A stretch of 64,000 nucleotides of DNA, from positions 62,001-126,000 of the forward strand of contig NZ_FQWI01000008.1 in NCBI RefSeq assembly GCF_900129615.1, written 5' to 3'. This document shows, piece by piece, positions 9,406-20,128 of this stretch (position 1 is its first letter; each line of letters starts with the position of its first letter). Below the pieces are notes generated by a model, which was given only the letters and a program-made list of their open reading frames with translations, searched no databases and was not told the DNA's origin. The translations under genes were made by a program, and so were the position numbers. The stretch comes from Pectobacterium carotovorum (GTDB taxonomy: Bacteria; Pseudomonadota; Gammaproteobacteria; Enterobacterales; Enterobacteriaceae).

Positions 9406-11025
9406 ATGCAGATCAACGGTATTACCCCGCAAGCCCTGGCTGCTTATGGAATCCATGATGTCCGCGATATTGTCTACAATCCCAGCTATGAACTGCTTTT
9501 TAAAGAAGAACTCTCCCCTACCCTACAAGGCTATGAACGCGGCATCGAAACCCAGCTGGGTGCGGTAGCCGTCGATACTGGCATCTTTACCGGCCGTTCC
9601 CCGAAAGACAAATACATCGTGCGCGATGACGTGACCCGCGACACCGTGTGGTGGTCCGATCAAGGCAAAGGTAAGAACGATAACCACCCGTTGAGCCAGG
9701 AAACCTGGACGCACCTGAAACAACTCGTCACCACGCAGTTGTCCGGCAAGCGGTTGTTCATCATCGATGCTTTCTGCGGTGCCAACCCAGATAGCCGCCT
9801 CAGCGTACGTTTTGTGACTGAAGTGGCCTGGCAGGCGCATTTCGTCAAAAACATGTTTATCCGCCCGAGCGATGAAGAACTGGAAGGCTTTGAGCCGGAT
9901 TTCATCGTGATGAACGGCGCAAAATGCACCAACCCGAACTGGCAGGAACAGGGGCTGAACTCTGAGAACTTTGTTGCGTTTAACCTGACAGAGCGCATTC
10001 AGCTGATTGGCGGCACCTGGTACGGCGGCGAAATGAAGAAAGGGATGTTCTCCATCATGAACTACCTGCTGCCGCTGAAAGGCATCGCCTCCATGCACTG
10101 TTCGGCAAACGTCGGTGAAAAAGGCGATGTGGCGGTCTTCTTCGGCCTGTCCGGTACGGGTAAAACCACGCTGTCCACCGATCCGAAACGCCAGTTGATT
10201 GGCGATGACGAGCACGGCTGGGACGACGACGGCGTCTTCAACTTTGAAGGCGGCTGCTATGCCAAAACCATCAAGCTGTCTAAGGAAGCAGAACCGGATA
10301 TCTTTGGTGCCATCAAACGCGATGCGCTGCTGGAGAACGTCACCGTGCTGGCAGACGGCAACGTGGACTTCAACGACGGTTCCAAAACCGAGAACACCCG
10401 CGTCTCTTATCCGATCTACCACATTCACAACATCGTTAAACCGGTATCCAAAGCGGGCCATGCCACGAAAGTGATCTTCCTGACGGCGGACGCGTTCGGT
10501 GTATTGCCACCGGTTTCCCGCCTGACGTCCGATCAGACGCAGTATCACTTCCTGTCCGGCTTTACCGCCAAGCTAGCGGGAACCGAGCGCGGCGTGACGG
10601 AACCCACACCGACGTTCTCAGCCTGCTTTGGCGCGGCATTCCTGATGCTGCACCCGACGCAGTACGCTGAAGTGCTGGTGAAACGCATGAAGGCGGCTGG
10701 CGCACAGGCCTATCTGGTGAACACTGGCTGGAACGGCAGCGGCAAACGTATCTCGATTAAGGATACGCGCGGGATTATTGACGCCATTCTGAACGGCAGT
10801 ATTGATGATGCAGAAATGCAGACGCTGCCTGTCTTCGACTTGGCAATCCCAACCTCGCTGCCCGGCGTCAATCCTGACATTCTCGACCCACGTGATACCT
10901 ACGCGAGCGTCAAACAGTGGCAGGAAAAAGCGGACGATCTGGCACAGCGCTTTATCACCAACTTCGATAAATACACCGATGCTCCGGCAGGCGCAGCGCT
11001 GGTGAAAGCAGGGCCGAAGCGGTAA
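9406..11025 (+). CDS. pckA: Phosphoenolpyruvate carboxykinase (ATP)
   Basis: 539 residues as in E. coli Pck. It converts oxaloacetate plus ATP to phosphoenolpyruvate, CO2 and ADP, the first committed step of gluconeogenesis. The kinase-1a loop [11 protein letters not shown] (P-loop) and kinase-2-like GDDEHGWDD are present, as are the substrate-binding RSPKDKYIV and [11 protein letters not shown] segments. The frame stays open from 9391, but the TTGAGGAGTAGCAAC stretch there is the ribosome-binding site, so the ATG at 9406 is the start. It is followed by a shared terminator facing envZ. Confidence 0.97.
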   Translation: MQINGITPQALAAYGIHDVRDIVYNPSYELLFKEELSPTLQGYERGIETQLGAVAVDTGIFTGRSPKDKYIVRDDVTRDTVWWSDQGKGKNDNHPLSQETWTHLKQLVTTQLSGKRLFIIDAFCGANPDSRLSVRFVTEVAWQAHFVKNMFIRPSDEELEGFEPDFIVMNGAKCTNPNWQEQGLNSENFVAFNLTERIQLIGGTWYGGEMKKGMFSIMNYLLPLKGIASMHCSANVGEKGDVAVFFGLSGTGKTTLSTDPKRQLIGDDEHGWDDDGVFNFEGGCYAKTIKLSKEAEPDIFGAIKRDALLENVTVLADGNVDFNDGSKTENTRVSYPIYHIHNIVKPVSKAGHATKVIFLTADAFGVLPPVSRLTSDQTQYHFLSGFTAKLAGTERGVTEPTPTFSACFGAAFLMLHPTQYAEVLVKRMKAAGAQAYLVNTGWNGSGKRISIKDTRGIIDAILNGSIDDAEMQTLPVFDLAIPTSLPGVNPDILDPRDTYASVKQWQEKADDLAQRFITNFDKYTDAPAGAALVKAGPKR

Positions 11026-11047
11026 ACGCGGAAGAGTATCAATCACG

Positions 11048-11080
11048 AAAAAGGCGCGGATTCCGCGCCTTTCTTTTATT
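11048..11080 (+). terminator. Intrinsic terminator between pckA and envZ
   Basis: An 11-bp stem (AAAGGCGCGGA / TCCGCGCCTTT) with a single-base loop as written, followed by CTTTTATT on the plus strand. The A-run on the left makes it likely to serve the convergent envZ transcript too. Confidence 0.88.
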
Positions 11081-11120
11081 CATACCTGAACAGCTTTAAT
11101 GCCAGTGCTGCCCAACATGC

Positions 11121-13198
<2,078 letters not shown>

Positions 13199-13530
13199 TC
13201 TCTTTCTCCAAAGGCGTAATAGCGCCGACGCTGCTATTGTTCAGAAACATACGAATTACTGACAGTCGTTTCTGGTATACATTCTAGGCAAAATTGTTAC
13301 AAAGCATATTAAAATTCGTGTAATCAATCATTTCCTGTGCAGTCAGGCATAAAATAATCAGCGATTAATGGCGATTGCGGTTAGCGAAGATTGTCGTTTA
13401 CGAAGATTATAGTAACGCAGTCGCCAATAAAAAGACGCGGTAGCAGCAAAAGCAGGAGAAAAGCGAAGAGAGAGAACGTTGCCGCCTGAATTCAGGGCGA
13501 CAACGTGAAGTGGTTAACGCATCGCAGTGA
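13199..13530. other. Intergenic region upstream of ompR
   Basis: 332 bases with no credible gene. It holds the ompR promoter area (AT-rich, about 13290-13370) and, near the siderophore operon end, one hairpin (listed separately). This is the left junction of the accessory block, since greB would be expected here from E. coli gene order. Confidence 0.6.
13476..13506 (-). terminator. Hairpin at the end of the siderophore operon
   Basis: A long stem centred on GAATTC (outer arms ACGTTG / CAACGT, inner TGAA / TTCA, one bulged base) 25 nt after the stop of the ParB-like gene. On the minus strand the tail is CTCTCTCTTCGCTTTTCTCC, pyrimidine-rich but not a clean T-run, so it is a moderate terminator candidate. 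Confidence 0.5.
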
Positions 13531-13941
13531 TTAGCGCATAAGCTCATCCAGCACAACACGTACCGACGGCAGCGCGGGCTGGAAAAAATGGCGCGTGGTC
13601 TTGTAGGGAAACAGGCTCTTTTCCGCCACAATCGTCTTCATAATTAGACTCTTGCAAAAAGGCTGCCCGGTCTTCCAATGGTAAACGGATACGCGGGGGT
13701 CGTCATAGTCGAGCAGCGCACAAGGGATATGCTTTAACCCCAGCTCGGTGGCCGCGCGTAACCGGTGATTGCCGTCCATAATAATCCCCGTCTCTTTTTC
13801 TATCGGTATTGGTGTCGTCCAGCAGCCACAGCGACAAATATCCTCCATCAAACATTCCACGTTCGACATATCGACATTTTCAGAGGGAAGCAGGAACTGC
13901 ACGGGCGTAAGAGCAATCTGGTAAGTCATACTTTCAAACAC
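13531..13941 (-). CDS. ParB/Srx-fold protein, SbnI-like putative free serine kinase
   Basis: 136 residues with a ParB-type nuclease/sulfiredoxin fold: an N-terminal strand TYQIALTPVQFLLPSE, then IIMDGNHRLRAATELG (the G-x-HRL nucleotide-binding loop, about 55-70). It is much shorter than plasmid ParB and has no helix-turn-helix. In Staphylococcus, SbnI of the staphyloferrin B locus has this fold and makes O-phospho-L-serine, the substrate of SbnA; archaeal SerK is similar. A SbnA-like enzyme four genes upstream in the same operon supports that role here by inference. The GTG at 13941 is chosen because a perfect AGGAGG lies 6 nt before it; an in-frame ATG at 13929 is the alternative. It is the last gene of the operon. 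Confidence 0.65.
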   Translation of the reverse strand: MFESMTYQIALTPVQFLLPSENVDMSNVECLMEDICRCGCWTTPIPIEKETGIIMDGNHRLRAATELGLKHIPCALLDYDDPRVSVYHWKTGQPFCKSLIMKTIVAEKSLFPYKTTRHFFQPALPSVRVVLDELMR

Positions 13942-14009
13942 GCTCTACCTCCTGACGTAAACAATCTCGTATCGCTCCGGCCAGTGCACCGGAGCCGACT
14001 GTGAGTGAC

Positions 14010-15170
14010 TTACTGCGCAAGACTGACGAAATAGCCCGGTTGATAGTCAACCGGTAGAAACTGCTGATGAAGCTGGCGGAAGGTGTCATCCGCGTTGAGA
14101 TCGCGGAATAAGTCTGGGTGGAACCACTCGGCCAGTTGTTGAATGGCGATAAAATCATACGGGCCGTTGTAAAACTGATGCCAGATGGCATGAAATGCGC
14201 GCTTCTGCTTGGCGATGCTGTTGGTGTAGGCGGGACGCCCCAGAAACCATTCGAGACGCTTGCGCCCTTCCGTCATATCCTGCCCCGGCCCCAAACCAAT
14301 CCAGCGTCCGCCGGGCACGAAGGCCTCAAAGTTGCCGCTGGTGATCACCACAATTTCCGGGTTTTCCACAATCACCTGTTCAGGATGCATCTGCATAAAG
14401 GTGCTCGGCGCATTCTTCGCCGCGACGTTATCGCCACCGGCCAGTTGCACGAATTTCCCGAAGTTATCCGGGCCGAACGTCAAGCAGCATTCATCGGTAT
14501 AGCCCCCCAGCCGTTCAATGAACACGCGCGGTGAGCGCGGCTTTTTCGCCGCCAGCACGTCGGAAACGCGTTTTAGCTGCGCCTCGCGGAATGCGAGAAA
14601 CGCTTCGGCACGCGCTTCCTGATTAAACAGCTTGCCGAACAGGCGCATGGTCGGCGCGGTGTTTTCCAACGGGTGATAACGAAAATCGACATACACAATC
14701 GGAATGCCGACGCTGTCCAATATCCGATCGTAGCCCGCATCGACAATCGCCCGCTGCGCCTCAATGTTCATAATGATGACGTCCGGCTTCAGCGACACCG
14801 CCTGCTCTACGTCAAACGTGCCCTTTTCCGTGCCGTCAAACGTCGGGATTTTCGTCAGCTGAGGAAAACGATCGCGATACTGGTGCCACGTTGCCGGATC
14901 GGACTGAATCAGATCGCGCCGCCAGGCGACAATCCTTTTCGCCGGATCTTCGCGATCGAGCATCGCGACCAGATAAAGCTGACGCCCTTCTCCCAGCATG
15001 ACGCGCTGCACCGGCGTGTTGACTCTCACTTCACGCCCCAACACATCCTTGATGACGGTTGAGGTTTGCGCGGTTTGTTCGGCCTGCCCTGCCAGCGGCG
15101 ACAGGCCTACCATCAACAGCGCACTCAGCAATAACCGACGGCAATATTGCCGCGTCCAACGATTACACAT
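14010..15170 (-). CDS. Periplasmic ferric-siderophore binding protein
   Basis: About 386 residues with a basic N terminus and hydrophobic signal (RRLLLSALLMVGLSPLAGQA), then a class III periplasmic binding domain of the FepB/BtuF type (VIKDVLGREVRVNTPVQRVML is the typical opening, followed by KPDVIIMN). It should deliver a ferric chelate to an inner-membrane ABC importer, but no permease or ATPase gene lies in the cluster. The frame is open from 15203; the ATG at 15170 is preferred because it directly precedes the signal peptide. It then overlaps the MFS gene end by 8 bp, a sign of translational coupling. Confidence 0.8.
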   Translation of the reverse strand: MCNRWTRQYCRRLLLSALLMVGLSPLAGQAEQTAQTSTVIKDVLGREVRVNTPVQRVMLGEGRQLYLVAMLDREDPAKRIVAWRRDLIQSDPATWHQYRDRFPQLTKIPTFDGTEKGTFDVEQAVSLKPDVIIMNIEAQRAIVDAGYDRILDSVGIPIVYVDFRYHPLENTAPTMRLFGKLFNQEARAEAFLAFREAQLKRVSDVLAAKKPRSPRVFIERLGGYTDECCLTFGPDNFGKFVQLAGGDNVAAKNAPSTFMQMHPEQVIVENPEIVVITSGNFEAFVPGGRWIGLGPGQDMTEGRKRLEWFLGRPAYTNSIAKQKRAFHAIWHQFYNGPYDFIAIQQLAEWFHPDLFRDLNADDTFRQLHQQFLPVDYQPGYFVSLAQ

Positions 15171-16413
15171 TTTCGATATTTCCCTTCGTCGAGAGAGAGT
15201 CATGTTTTTCCGCCTGTATCCGCAGGCGTCGTAGCAGCATCAACGAGACCAGGAAGGTCACCAGATAAGCGGCACCAACGCAGAAGAACAGCGAACGTAG
15301 TCCGGGGGAGTAGAGCACCACTCCGCCCAAAGAAATGCCCAGAATTGAGGCAAACTGGCTGACGCTTTGCGCCACACCGAGTATGTAACCCTGCTGCCCG
15401 GCTCCAGCCGCACGGGAAATCAGCGCCATCAGAACCGGCGTCGTCGCCCCCAGCAGCACGCCCCACAGGAAGTACAGCGGGATGAAAATCGCAATATTCA
15501 AGATCGTGGCAGCCGTCAATGTCACGATGGCGCAGGCCAGCATCACCACACACAGACGGCTCAGCGTCTGCGACAGCGAAAGGTTTTCAAAATAGCGCGC
15601 CCACAGCGACGCAGAGACAATCACGCCCGTCGCCTGCAAGCCATAACACAGCCCGATAATCCACTTATCCACCTGAAAGAAGCCGTCCATATAGAGGGAA
15701 AACGGCGTTTGCGGGATCATTCGGCTGGTCAGCAACAGGCCGGAAATCAGCAGCAAACCGGGAATCGGCGACAGCGCCCAAAGCCGTCTGCGGGGAATGT
15801 CTTTCGCCTGCGCGTCCGCAGGCGGAGCAGCAGAAGCCTCAGGGGCAACATGCGGCAAAAATAGCGCTACGGTGATGCCACACAGCGCGCACAGGATCGC
15901 CGCACTCAGGTTGATCCAGAAGAAGTTCAGGTAATCGAGGATCAGCCCGCCGACAATCGCCCCCAGCAGCGATCCCACGTTGGTGGAGACCTGAAGCCAG
16001 GCGAACAGCCGCGTGCGCTGTAACGGGCTGACCACCGCGACGCCATAGGCCTGCGCGGGTGCGATATAGCCCGCACAGGCACCCTGAATAAAACGCAGCG
16101 CGACTATCGTCCAGATATCATTTGCCCATGCCAGCCCGAGCTGGGTTAACGCCAGCCCAAACAGCGCGCGGATCATCATGGCTTTGTTGCCCAGCCGATC
16201 GCCCATCCGTCCCCAGAAGGCGCTGGTCAGCATAATGCCCAGCATCGGCCCGACATACACGGCAATCCCCGCGATGCTCAGTTCCGCACCAGACGACATA
16301 CTTTCCAGATGCAGCGGCCAAAACGGCCCGCTCATCTCCATCGCCCCCATCGCGACCAGCTGTACGACAAACATAAAGTGGATGATGAACGCCACCTGCC
16401 CGCTCAAGCGCAT
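15163..16413 (-). CDS. MFS transporter, probable siderophore exporter
   Basis: 416 residues with about 12 predicted membrane helices and a charged central loop (about 195-215). The MFS signature GRMGDRLGNKAMM lies between helices 2 and 3. Its place between siderophore biosynthesis and uptake genes suggests export of the finished siderophore, like SbnD or EntS in other systems. The transport substrate is inferred from context. It is coupled to the downstream binding-protein gene. Confidence 0.8.
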   Translation of the reverse strand: MRLSGQVAFIIHFMFVVQLVAMGAMEMSGPFWPLHLESMSSGAELSIAGIAVYVGPMLGIMLTSAFWGRMGDRLGNKAMMIRALFGLALTQLGLAWANDIWTIVALRFIQGACAGYIAPAQAYGVAVVSPLQRTRLFAWLQVSTNVGSLLGAIVGGLILDYLNFFWINLSAAILCALCGITVALFLPHVAPEASAAPPADAQAKDIPRRRLWALSPIPGLLLISGLLLTSRMIPQTPFSLYMDGFFQVDKWIIGLCYGLQATGVIVSASLWARYFENLSLSQTLSRLCVVMLACAIVTLTAATILNIAIFIPLYFLWGVLLGATTPVLMALISRAAGAGQQGYILGVAQSVSQFASILGISLGGVVLYSPGLRSLFFCVGAAYLVTFLVSLMLLRRLRIQAEKHDSLSTKGNIENV

Positions 16414-16473
16414 GCGTCAGCTCCTTCTGATTCCACGGCGTCACCCGCCCTCATTCCCGCTACGGTCATCACG

Positions 16474-17643
16474 TCAACCCATCCCATCCGTCAGCCAGTG
16501 CGGCGGGAAATAGCCGGGGCGATCCTGCGTAGACACGCCCATGTAATCGCTGCACCATCGGTAAACTTCCTCAATGTATGGCACGCTAACGGCCAGATTC
16601 TCCGCAATCGTCACCAGCAGGCTCAGGCCGTAGGCAATATCCTCCTGAAACACCCGATGCTGCGTATCAAACACGTATCCGCCAGCATCATACTTTCGCA
16701 GCGGCAGGCCGATGCCGTGGTAAGCCTGATTGGTTCGCAGTACGGAGAGCATCGTGTGCGCATCGGCAATCTGATCGCCATAGGCATCGATAATCTCCTG
16801 TTTGAGCGGCAGCACGGAATCCAGCCGCACGCCAAGCCGCGTCTCCAGCGCCGCACACAGTTGCTGGTTCTCTTCGTCCATGCGCTCCAGATAATAGGCG
16901 CCGAGTTCCGGGCAATCATTCCACCAGCATAGCGGCTGCGAGAACGGCCTGGCATGCCATTGTCCGTAGGGACCAATCAGGCCATAAATCACCGCACTGT
17001 GCATAATCGGGTTACCCGGCGTCAGCGTGATCTCCAGATAATCCGGCAATAACACCACGGGCGCGGAATAGAGCCGTTGCAGCAGCACCATTAGTGCCTG
17101 CTGGCTCGCAGCCGTTTCGCGCCGATGCGTAGCGACATACAGCGTGGCCTTTTCGCCGCCCATTTTGATCGACTGGCCTGGCAGTAAATCAAACGCAATA
17201 TGCGCGACGTCCTTCATTCCCCAAATCACCGCGTTTGGACGAGCGGCCAGCTCACGTTCGGCCAGCCAGTCAAAGCCGCAAAAACCGGGGATCGCGCCAA
17301 CGTAAACCGGCTTGCCGACGGGCAAATGGGGAACGATCCGCGCCAGAAGATCGGCGCGGAAGTTGGCGGGAACGGTGATGATAACCACATCGGCATCGCG
17401 GCAGGCTTCCGCCGGGTCGCAGGTCACACAGTCCGGCGTGGCCGTCAGCGTCTCGCCATCTGGCAGCAGCGCGTGTAGCCGTTTACCGTGCTGCTGATAG
17501 GCTTCCGGCAGACGAGGATGACTACCCAGTAACGTCACCTTGACGTCTGGCCGTTGTTTAAACAGCACCGTGGTGAGATGGCCGGTCTTGCCGGCCCCGC
17601 AAATCACCACGTTAAGCGGCTGCCCGCTTAGCGTTTCAGCCAT
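16474..17643 (-). CDS. Opine/octopine-type NAD(P)-dependent dehydrogenase
   Basis: 389 residues. The N terminus is a Rossmann domain (VVICGAGKTGHLTTVLF, a GxGxxG variant, residues 12-28), and the C-terminal half is an octopine-dehydrogenase domain with the NPIMH segment where the catalytic histidine of this family lies. Family members join or split a 2-keto acid and an amino acid through reductive N-alkylation. In staphyloferrin B synthesis the SbnA product (an N-linked glutamate adduct of diaminopropionate) must be oxidatively split to L-2,3-diaminopropionate and 2-oxoglutarate, normally by SbnB, an ornithine-cyclodeaminase-fold enzyme. Running in reverse, an opine dehydrogenase could do the same. 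That assignment is inference from chemistry and position, 11 nt after the SbnA-like gene. Confidence 0.75.
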   Translation of the reverse strand: MAETLSGQPLNVVICGAGKTGHLTTVLFKQRPDVKVTLLGSHPRLPEAYQQHGKRLHALLPDGETLTATPDCVTCDPAEACRDADVVIITVPANFRADLLARIVPHLPVGKPVYVGAIPGFCGFDWLAERELAARPNAVIWGMKDVAHIAFDLLPGQSIKMGGEKATLYVATHRRETAASQQALMVLLQRLYSAPVVLLPDYLEITLTPGNPIMHSAVIYGLIGPYGQWHARPFSQPLCWWNDCPELGAYYLERMDEENQQLCAALETRLGVRLDSVLPLKQEIIDAYGDQIADAHTMLSVLRTNQAYHGIGLPLRKYDAGGYVFDTQHRVFQEDIAYGLSLLVTIAENLAVSVPYIEEVYRWCSDYMGVSTQDRPGYFPPHWLTDGMG

Positions 17644-17653
17644 CCTTAACTCC

Positions 17654-18670
17654 TTAGCTTGCCTGCTCCAGAGAAATCGCGTTGCCCAGCCAGCGATCCA
17701 GATCGTGCCACACGCCGCTATCTATCAGGTTACGCGCCGCCAGCCACTCTTCGTTAAACACCGTGTGCAGGTACTTTTCACCGCCGTCGGCAATCGCCAG
17801 CACCACGTTGCCGCCGATGCGATCCTGATAGATCAGCTCCAGCGCTTTATAGATCACCCCGCCCGTCGAACCGCCGACCAGCAGACCGTAGTGCCGTGCG
17901 ATATAGCGTGCCGTTTCAAACGCCTGCGTATCCGACACCTGCTCACCACAGTCGATGCAGCTGTAATCCAGCACTAGCCCCACGGTATCTCCCGCAGGCG
18001 TACCGGTGCCGGACTGATAATAAGGTTTGCCGGGGTGACCGAAGACAATAGAGCCAACCGGTTCAACCGCAATGGTCGTGATATCCGGGTTATGGACTTT
18101 GAGGCCGTGTGAAATGCCAGTCATCGATCCGCCAGTGCCCACGCAGCCGACAAACGCATCGATCTTGCCAATCTGGCTAAACAGCTCGCGGACAAAATCG
18201 GCATAGCCGCCCGCATTCGCCGCGTTATCCGACTGGTTCATAAACACCGCGCCGGGTATTTCCTGCGCCAGCTGTGCCGCCATGCGCTGGCGTTCCACCA
18301 CCGCAACCTCATCTTCGCCGTAGTCGCCGGAGACGTAGCGAATTTCCGCGCCGAGCGCGCGCATGATGGCAATTTTGTCCTGCGCCGCGTGATGATCGAC
18401 CACGGCGATAAAGCGCAGGCCGTATTCAATCGACGCCAGCGCCAGCCCGATACCGGTATTCCCCGAGGACGATTCGACAATGGTGCCGCCGGGACGGATT
18501 TTGCCTGACTTCAGTCCAGCGACAATCATGTTTCGCGCCATGCGATCCTTCATGCTGCCGCCGGGATTGTTCTTCTCCACTTTTAAAAACAAACGCGTAT
18601 CCCTATAAGGGACAGGAATTTGTATAACGGGTGTATTACCAATCAAATCAGTTACTTTATTCAGGATCAT
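17654..18670 (-). CDS. SbnA-like PLP synthase (cysteine synthase fold)
   Basis: 338-residue fold-type II PLP enzyme. The PLP lysine is K41 in NNPGGSMKDR, the substrate loop is ESSSGNTGIGLA, and the phosphate-binding loop is VGTGGSMTG. It resembles SbnA, which condenses O-phosphoserine with glutamate to begin L-2,3-diaminopropionate synthesis, more than housekeeping CysK; the siderophore operon context decides. The start is taken at the ATG at 18670, 7 nt after GGAG, rather than 18694 where the frame opens. It is followed closely by the opine dehydrogenase gene. Confidence 0.78.
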   Translation of the reverse strand: MILNKVTDLIGNTPVIQIPVPYRDTRLFLKVEKNNPGGSMKDRMARNMIVAGLKSGKIRPGGTIVESSSGNTGIGLALASIEYGLRFIAVVDHHAAQDKIAIMRALGAEIRYVSGDYGEDEVAVVERQRMAAQLAQEIPGAVFMNQSDNAANAGGYADFVRELFSQIGKIDAFVGCVGTGGSMTGISHGLKVHNPDITTIAVEPVGSIVFGHPGKPYYQSGTGTPAGDTVGLVLDYSCIDCGEQVSDTQAFETARYIARHYGLLVGGSTGGVIYKALELIYQDRIGGNVVLAIADGGEKYLHTVFNEEWLAARNLIDSGVWHDLDRWLGNAISLEQAS

Positions 18671-18683
18671 GGTTCTGCTCCAT

Positions 18684-20087
18684 TCAGTTATCACTGGAAA
18701 AAATCAGCTCACCTTTCTTACCTTTGAACGCACACAGGCGCGCAGGCAGCGGATGCCGATGAAACGCGTTTTCCAGCAGGTCCATCTGGTATCCCGCCGT
18801 ATTCGCGTAAATCAGTAAATCGCCAGGCTGCGGCACGGTTCGAAAATGAATCAATCGGTTCGTAATGACATCGTCGTCCAGACAGCTGTGTCCGGCGATC
18901 CAGGCTTTACCCGGCGTCGGACGTGTGTCTTTTTTGACGGAAAAAACATGCAGAGGATCAATCAAAAACTCAGAGTTAAACCAGGTTTCACACGCGCTGA
19001 AGCTGCTGCCTTCGACAAACACGACGTGGTTGCCATCCGGCTGGCGGCGCGTGCGCGTGACGCGAAACACGGTAATCGCACTTTGGTCGGCTAGACTGCG
19101 TCCCGGCTCAATCGCCAGAATCAGGCCGTACTGTTTTAGTACGTCCGCTACATGGTTCTGCCCAATTGAAGCTGACAGGAAGGCGTCAAGATAGTCGGCA
19201 GCCGAACGCTCACCGCCGTACGGATAAAACGAGGTCGGCACCTGACCGTGGCGATAATCCGCCCCATTCTGCTTCGCTAAATACTCCTGATAGTGTGAAG
19301 CCGGAAGATATTGAATCGGCAATCCCCCGCCGATATCAATAATGGCGGGCTGCAATCCCTTTGACCGCGCCCGCTCCAGTAATGGCAACACCTCAGCCAA
19401 TGCGGCTACGCGAGTATCAGGCTCATAACCGCCTAGATGAAAATGGAAGCCTTCCAGATGAAGTGCATCCAGTCTGGTACTCAACGTTTCCAGGCAGATA
19501 GCAATCTCATCGGCCAGCATGCCAAACCGGCTGTTTTGTGCGAACGACGGGCGATAGCGCAGCAGAACTCGCACCGGCTCCGTCACACGTAACAACTCAG
19601 CCAGCGCGAGCACCTCATCGAACTCTTCCGGCGAATCCAGCACGATAAGCGCGCGGTGATGAACCAGTTCCGTCAGGAACTCGCGCGTTTTGGCTGGGCC
19701 GGTGGCGCACAGCCGCGCGCCGTCGCAGCCTGCCCGCAGCGCATCTTTCAGCTCCTGTAAACTGGAAACATCCACACCAACGCCAGCGTTAACCGCCGCC
19801 TGTACCAGCCCCGGTGATTTATTCACCTTCGCGCCGTAGTACAGGCGACAGTCCACATCGTGACGCTGCAACACCGTTCGCAATGCCGCGATATTGTTGG
19901 CCACGGTGTGCGGCCAGACAATATTCAGCGGCGACCCATACTGCTCAACCAGCCATGACAGCCTTTGCGGCGAGTTGAAAAGAAACTGCTCAATCTCACT
20001 ATCCAGATAAGGTGTCAGTCTCTCAGGCCAGTGGGCCTGCGCGACAGGGAGGGAAGACACTGCGGCAAAGCTAAACAGGTTGCTCAT
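18684..20087 (-). CDS. PLP-dependent decarboxylase, SbnH-like
   Basis: 467-residue fold-type III (alanine racemase/diaminopimelate decarboxylase fold) enzyme. The PLP lysine is K87 in YYGAKVNKSP; the glycine-rich phosphate site is IDIGGGLPIQY; the C-terminal domain carries SSFSACE and the conserved YANTAGYQMD. In staphyloferrin B and related NIS pathways such enzymes remove the carboxylate of a citryl-diaminopropionate intermediate, leaving an ethylenediamine unit. A strong AGGAGAT ribosome-binding site precedes the ATG. Family is certain; substrate is inferred from neighbours. Confidence 0.8.
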   Translation of the reverse strand: MSNLFSFAAVSSLPVAQAHWPERLTPYLDSEIEQFLFNSPQRLSWLVEQYGSPLNIVWPHTVANNIAALRTVLQRHDVDCRLYYGAKVNKSPGLVQAAVNAGVGVDVSSLQELKDALRAGCDGARLCATGPAKTREFLTELVHHRALIVLDSPEEFDEVLALAELLRVTEPVRVLLRYRPSFAQNSRFGMLADEIAICLETLSTRLDALHLEGFHFHLGGYEPDTRVAALAEVLPLLERARSKGLQPAIIDIGGGLPIQYLPASHYQEYLAKQNGADYRHGQVPTSFYPYGGERSAADYLDAFLSASIGQNHVADVLKQYGLILAIEPGRSLADQSAITVFRVTRTRRQPDGNHVVFVEGSSFSACETWFNSEFLIDPLHVFSVKKDTRPTPGKAWIAGHSCLDDDVITNRLIHFRTVPQPGDLLIYANTAGYQMDLLENAFHRHPLPARLCAFKGKKGELIFSSDN

Positions 20088-20128
20088 CGCTATCTCCTTA
20101 ACGTTCGGTTCCTGAAAAATGCCTATCC

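Noticed and set aside
9523-10548. 341-codon frame opposite pckA
   Set aside because: It lies entirely inside the certain pckA gene, shows no known family motif, and such shadows are common in GC-rich genes.
13531-13941. ParB-like gene as a sign of an integrated plasmid
   Set aside because: No ParA, no helix-turn-helix, no parS-like sites; it is embedded in a siderophore operon, where a SbnI-like role fits better.
16474-17643. Opine catabolism or Agrobacterium-like transfer
   Set aside because: No opine transport or T-DNA features are present; neighbours are all siderophore-type genes.
17654-18670. Housekeeping cysteine synthase (CysK/CysM)
   Set aside because: The operon context with SbnH-like, opine dehydrogenase and synthetase genes favours a SbnA-like role; a normal cysK would not be expected inside a Fur-type siderophore operon.
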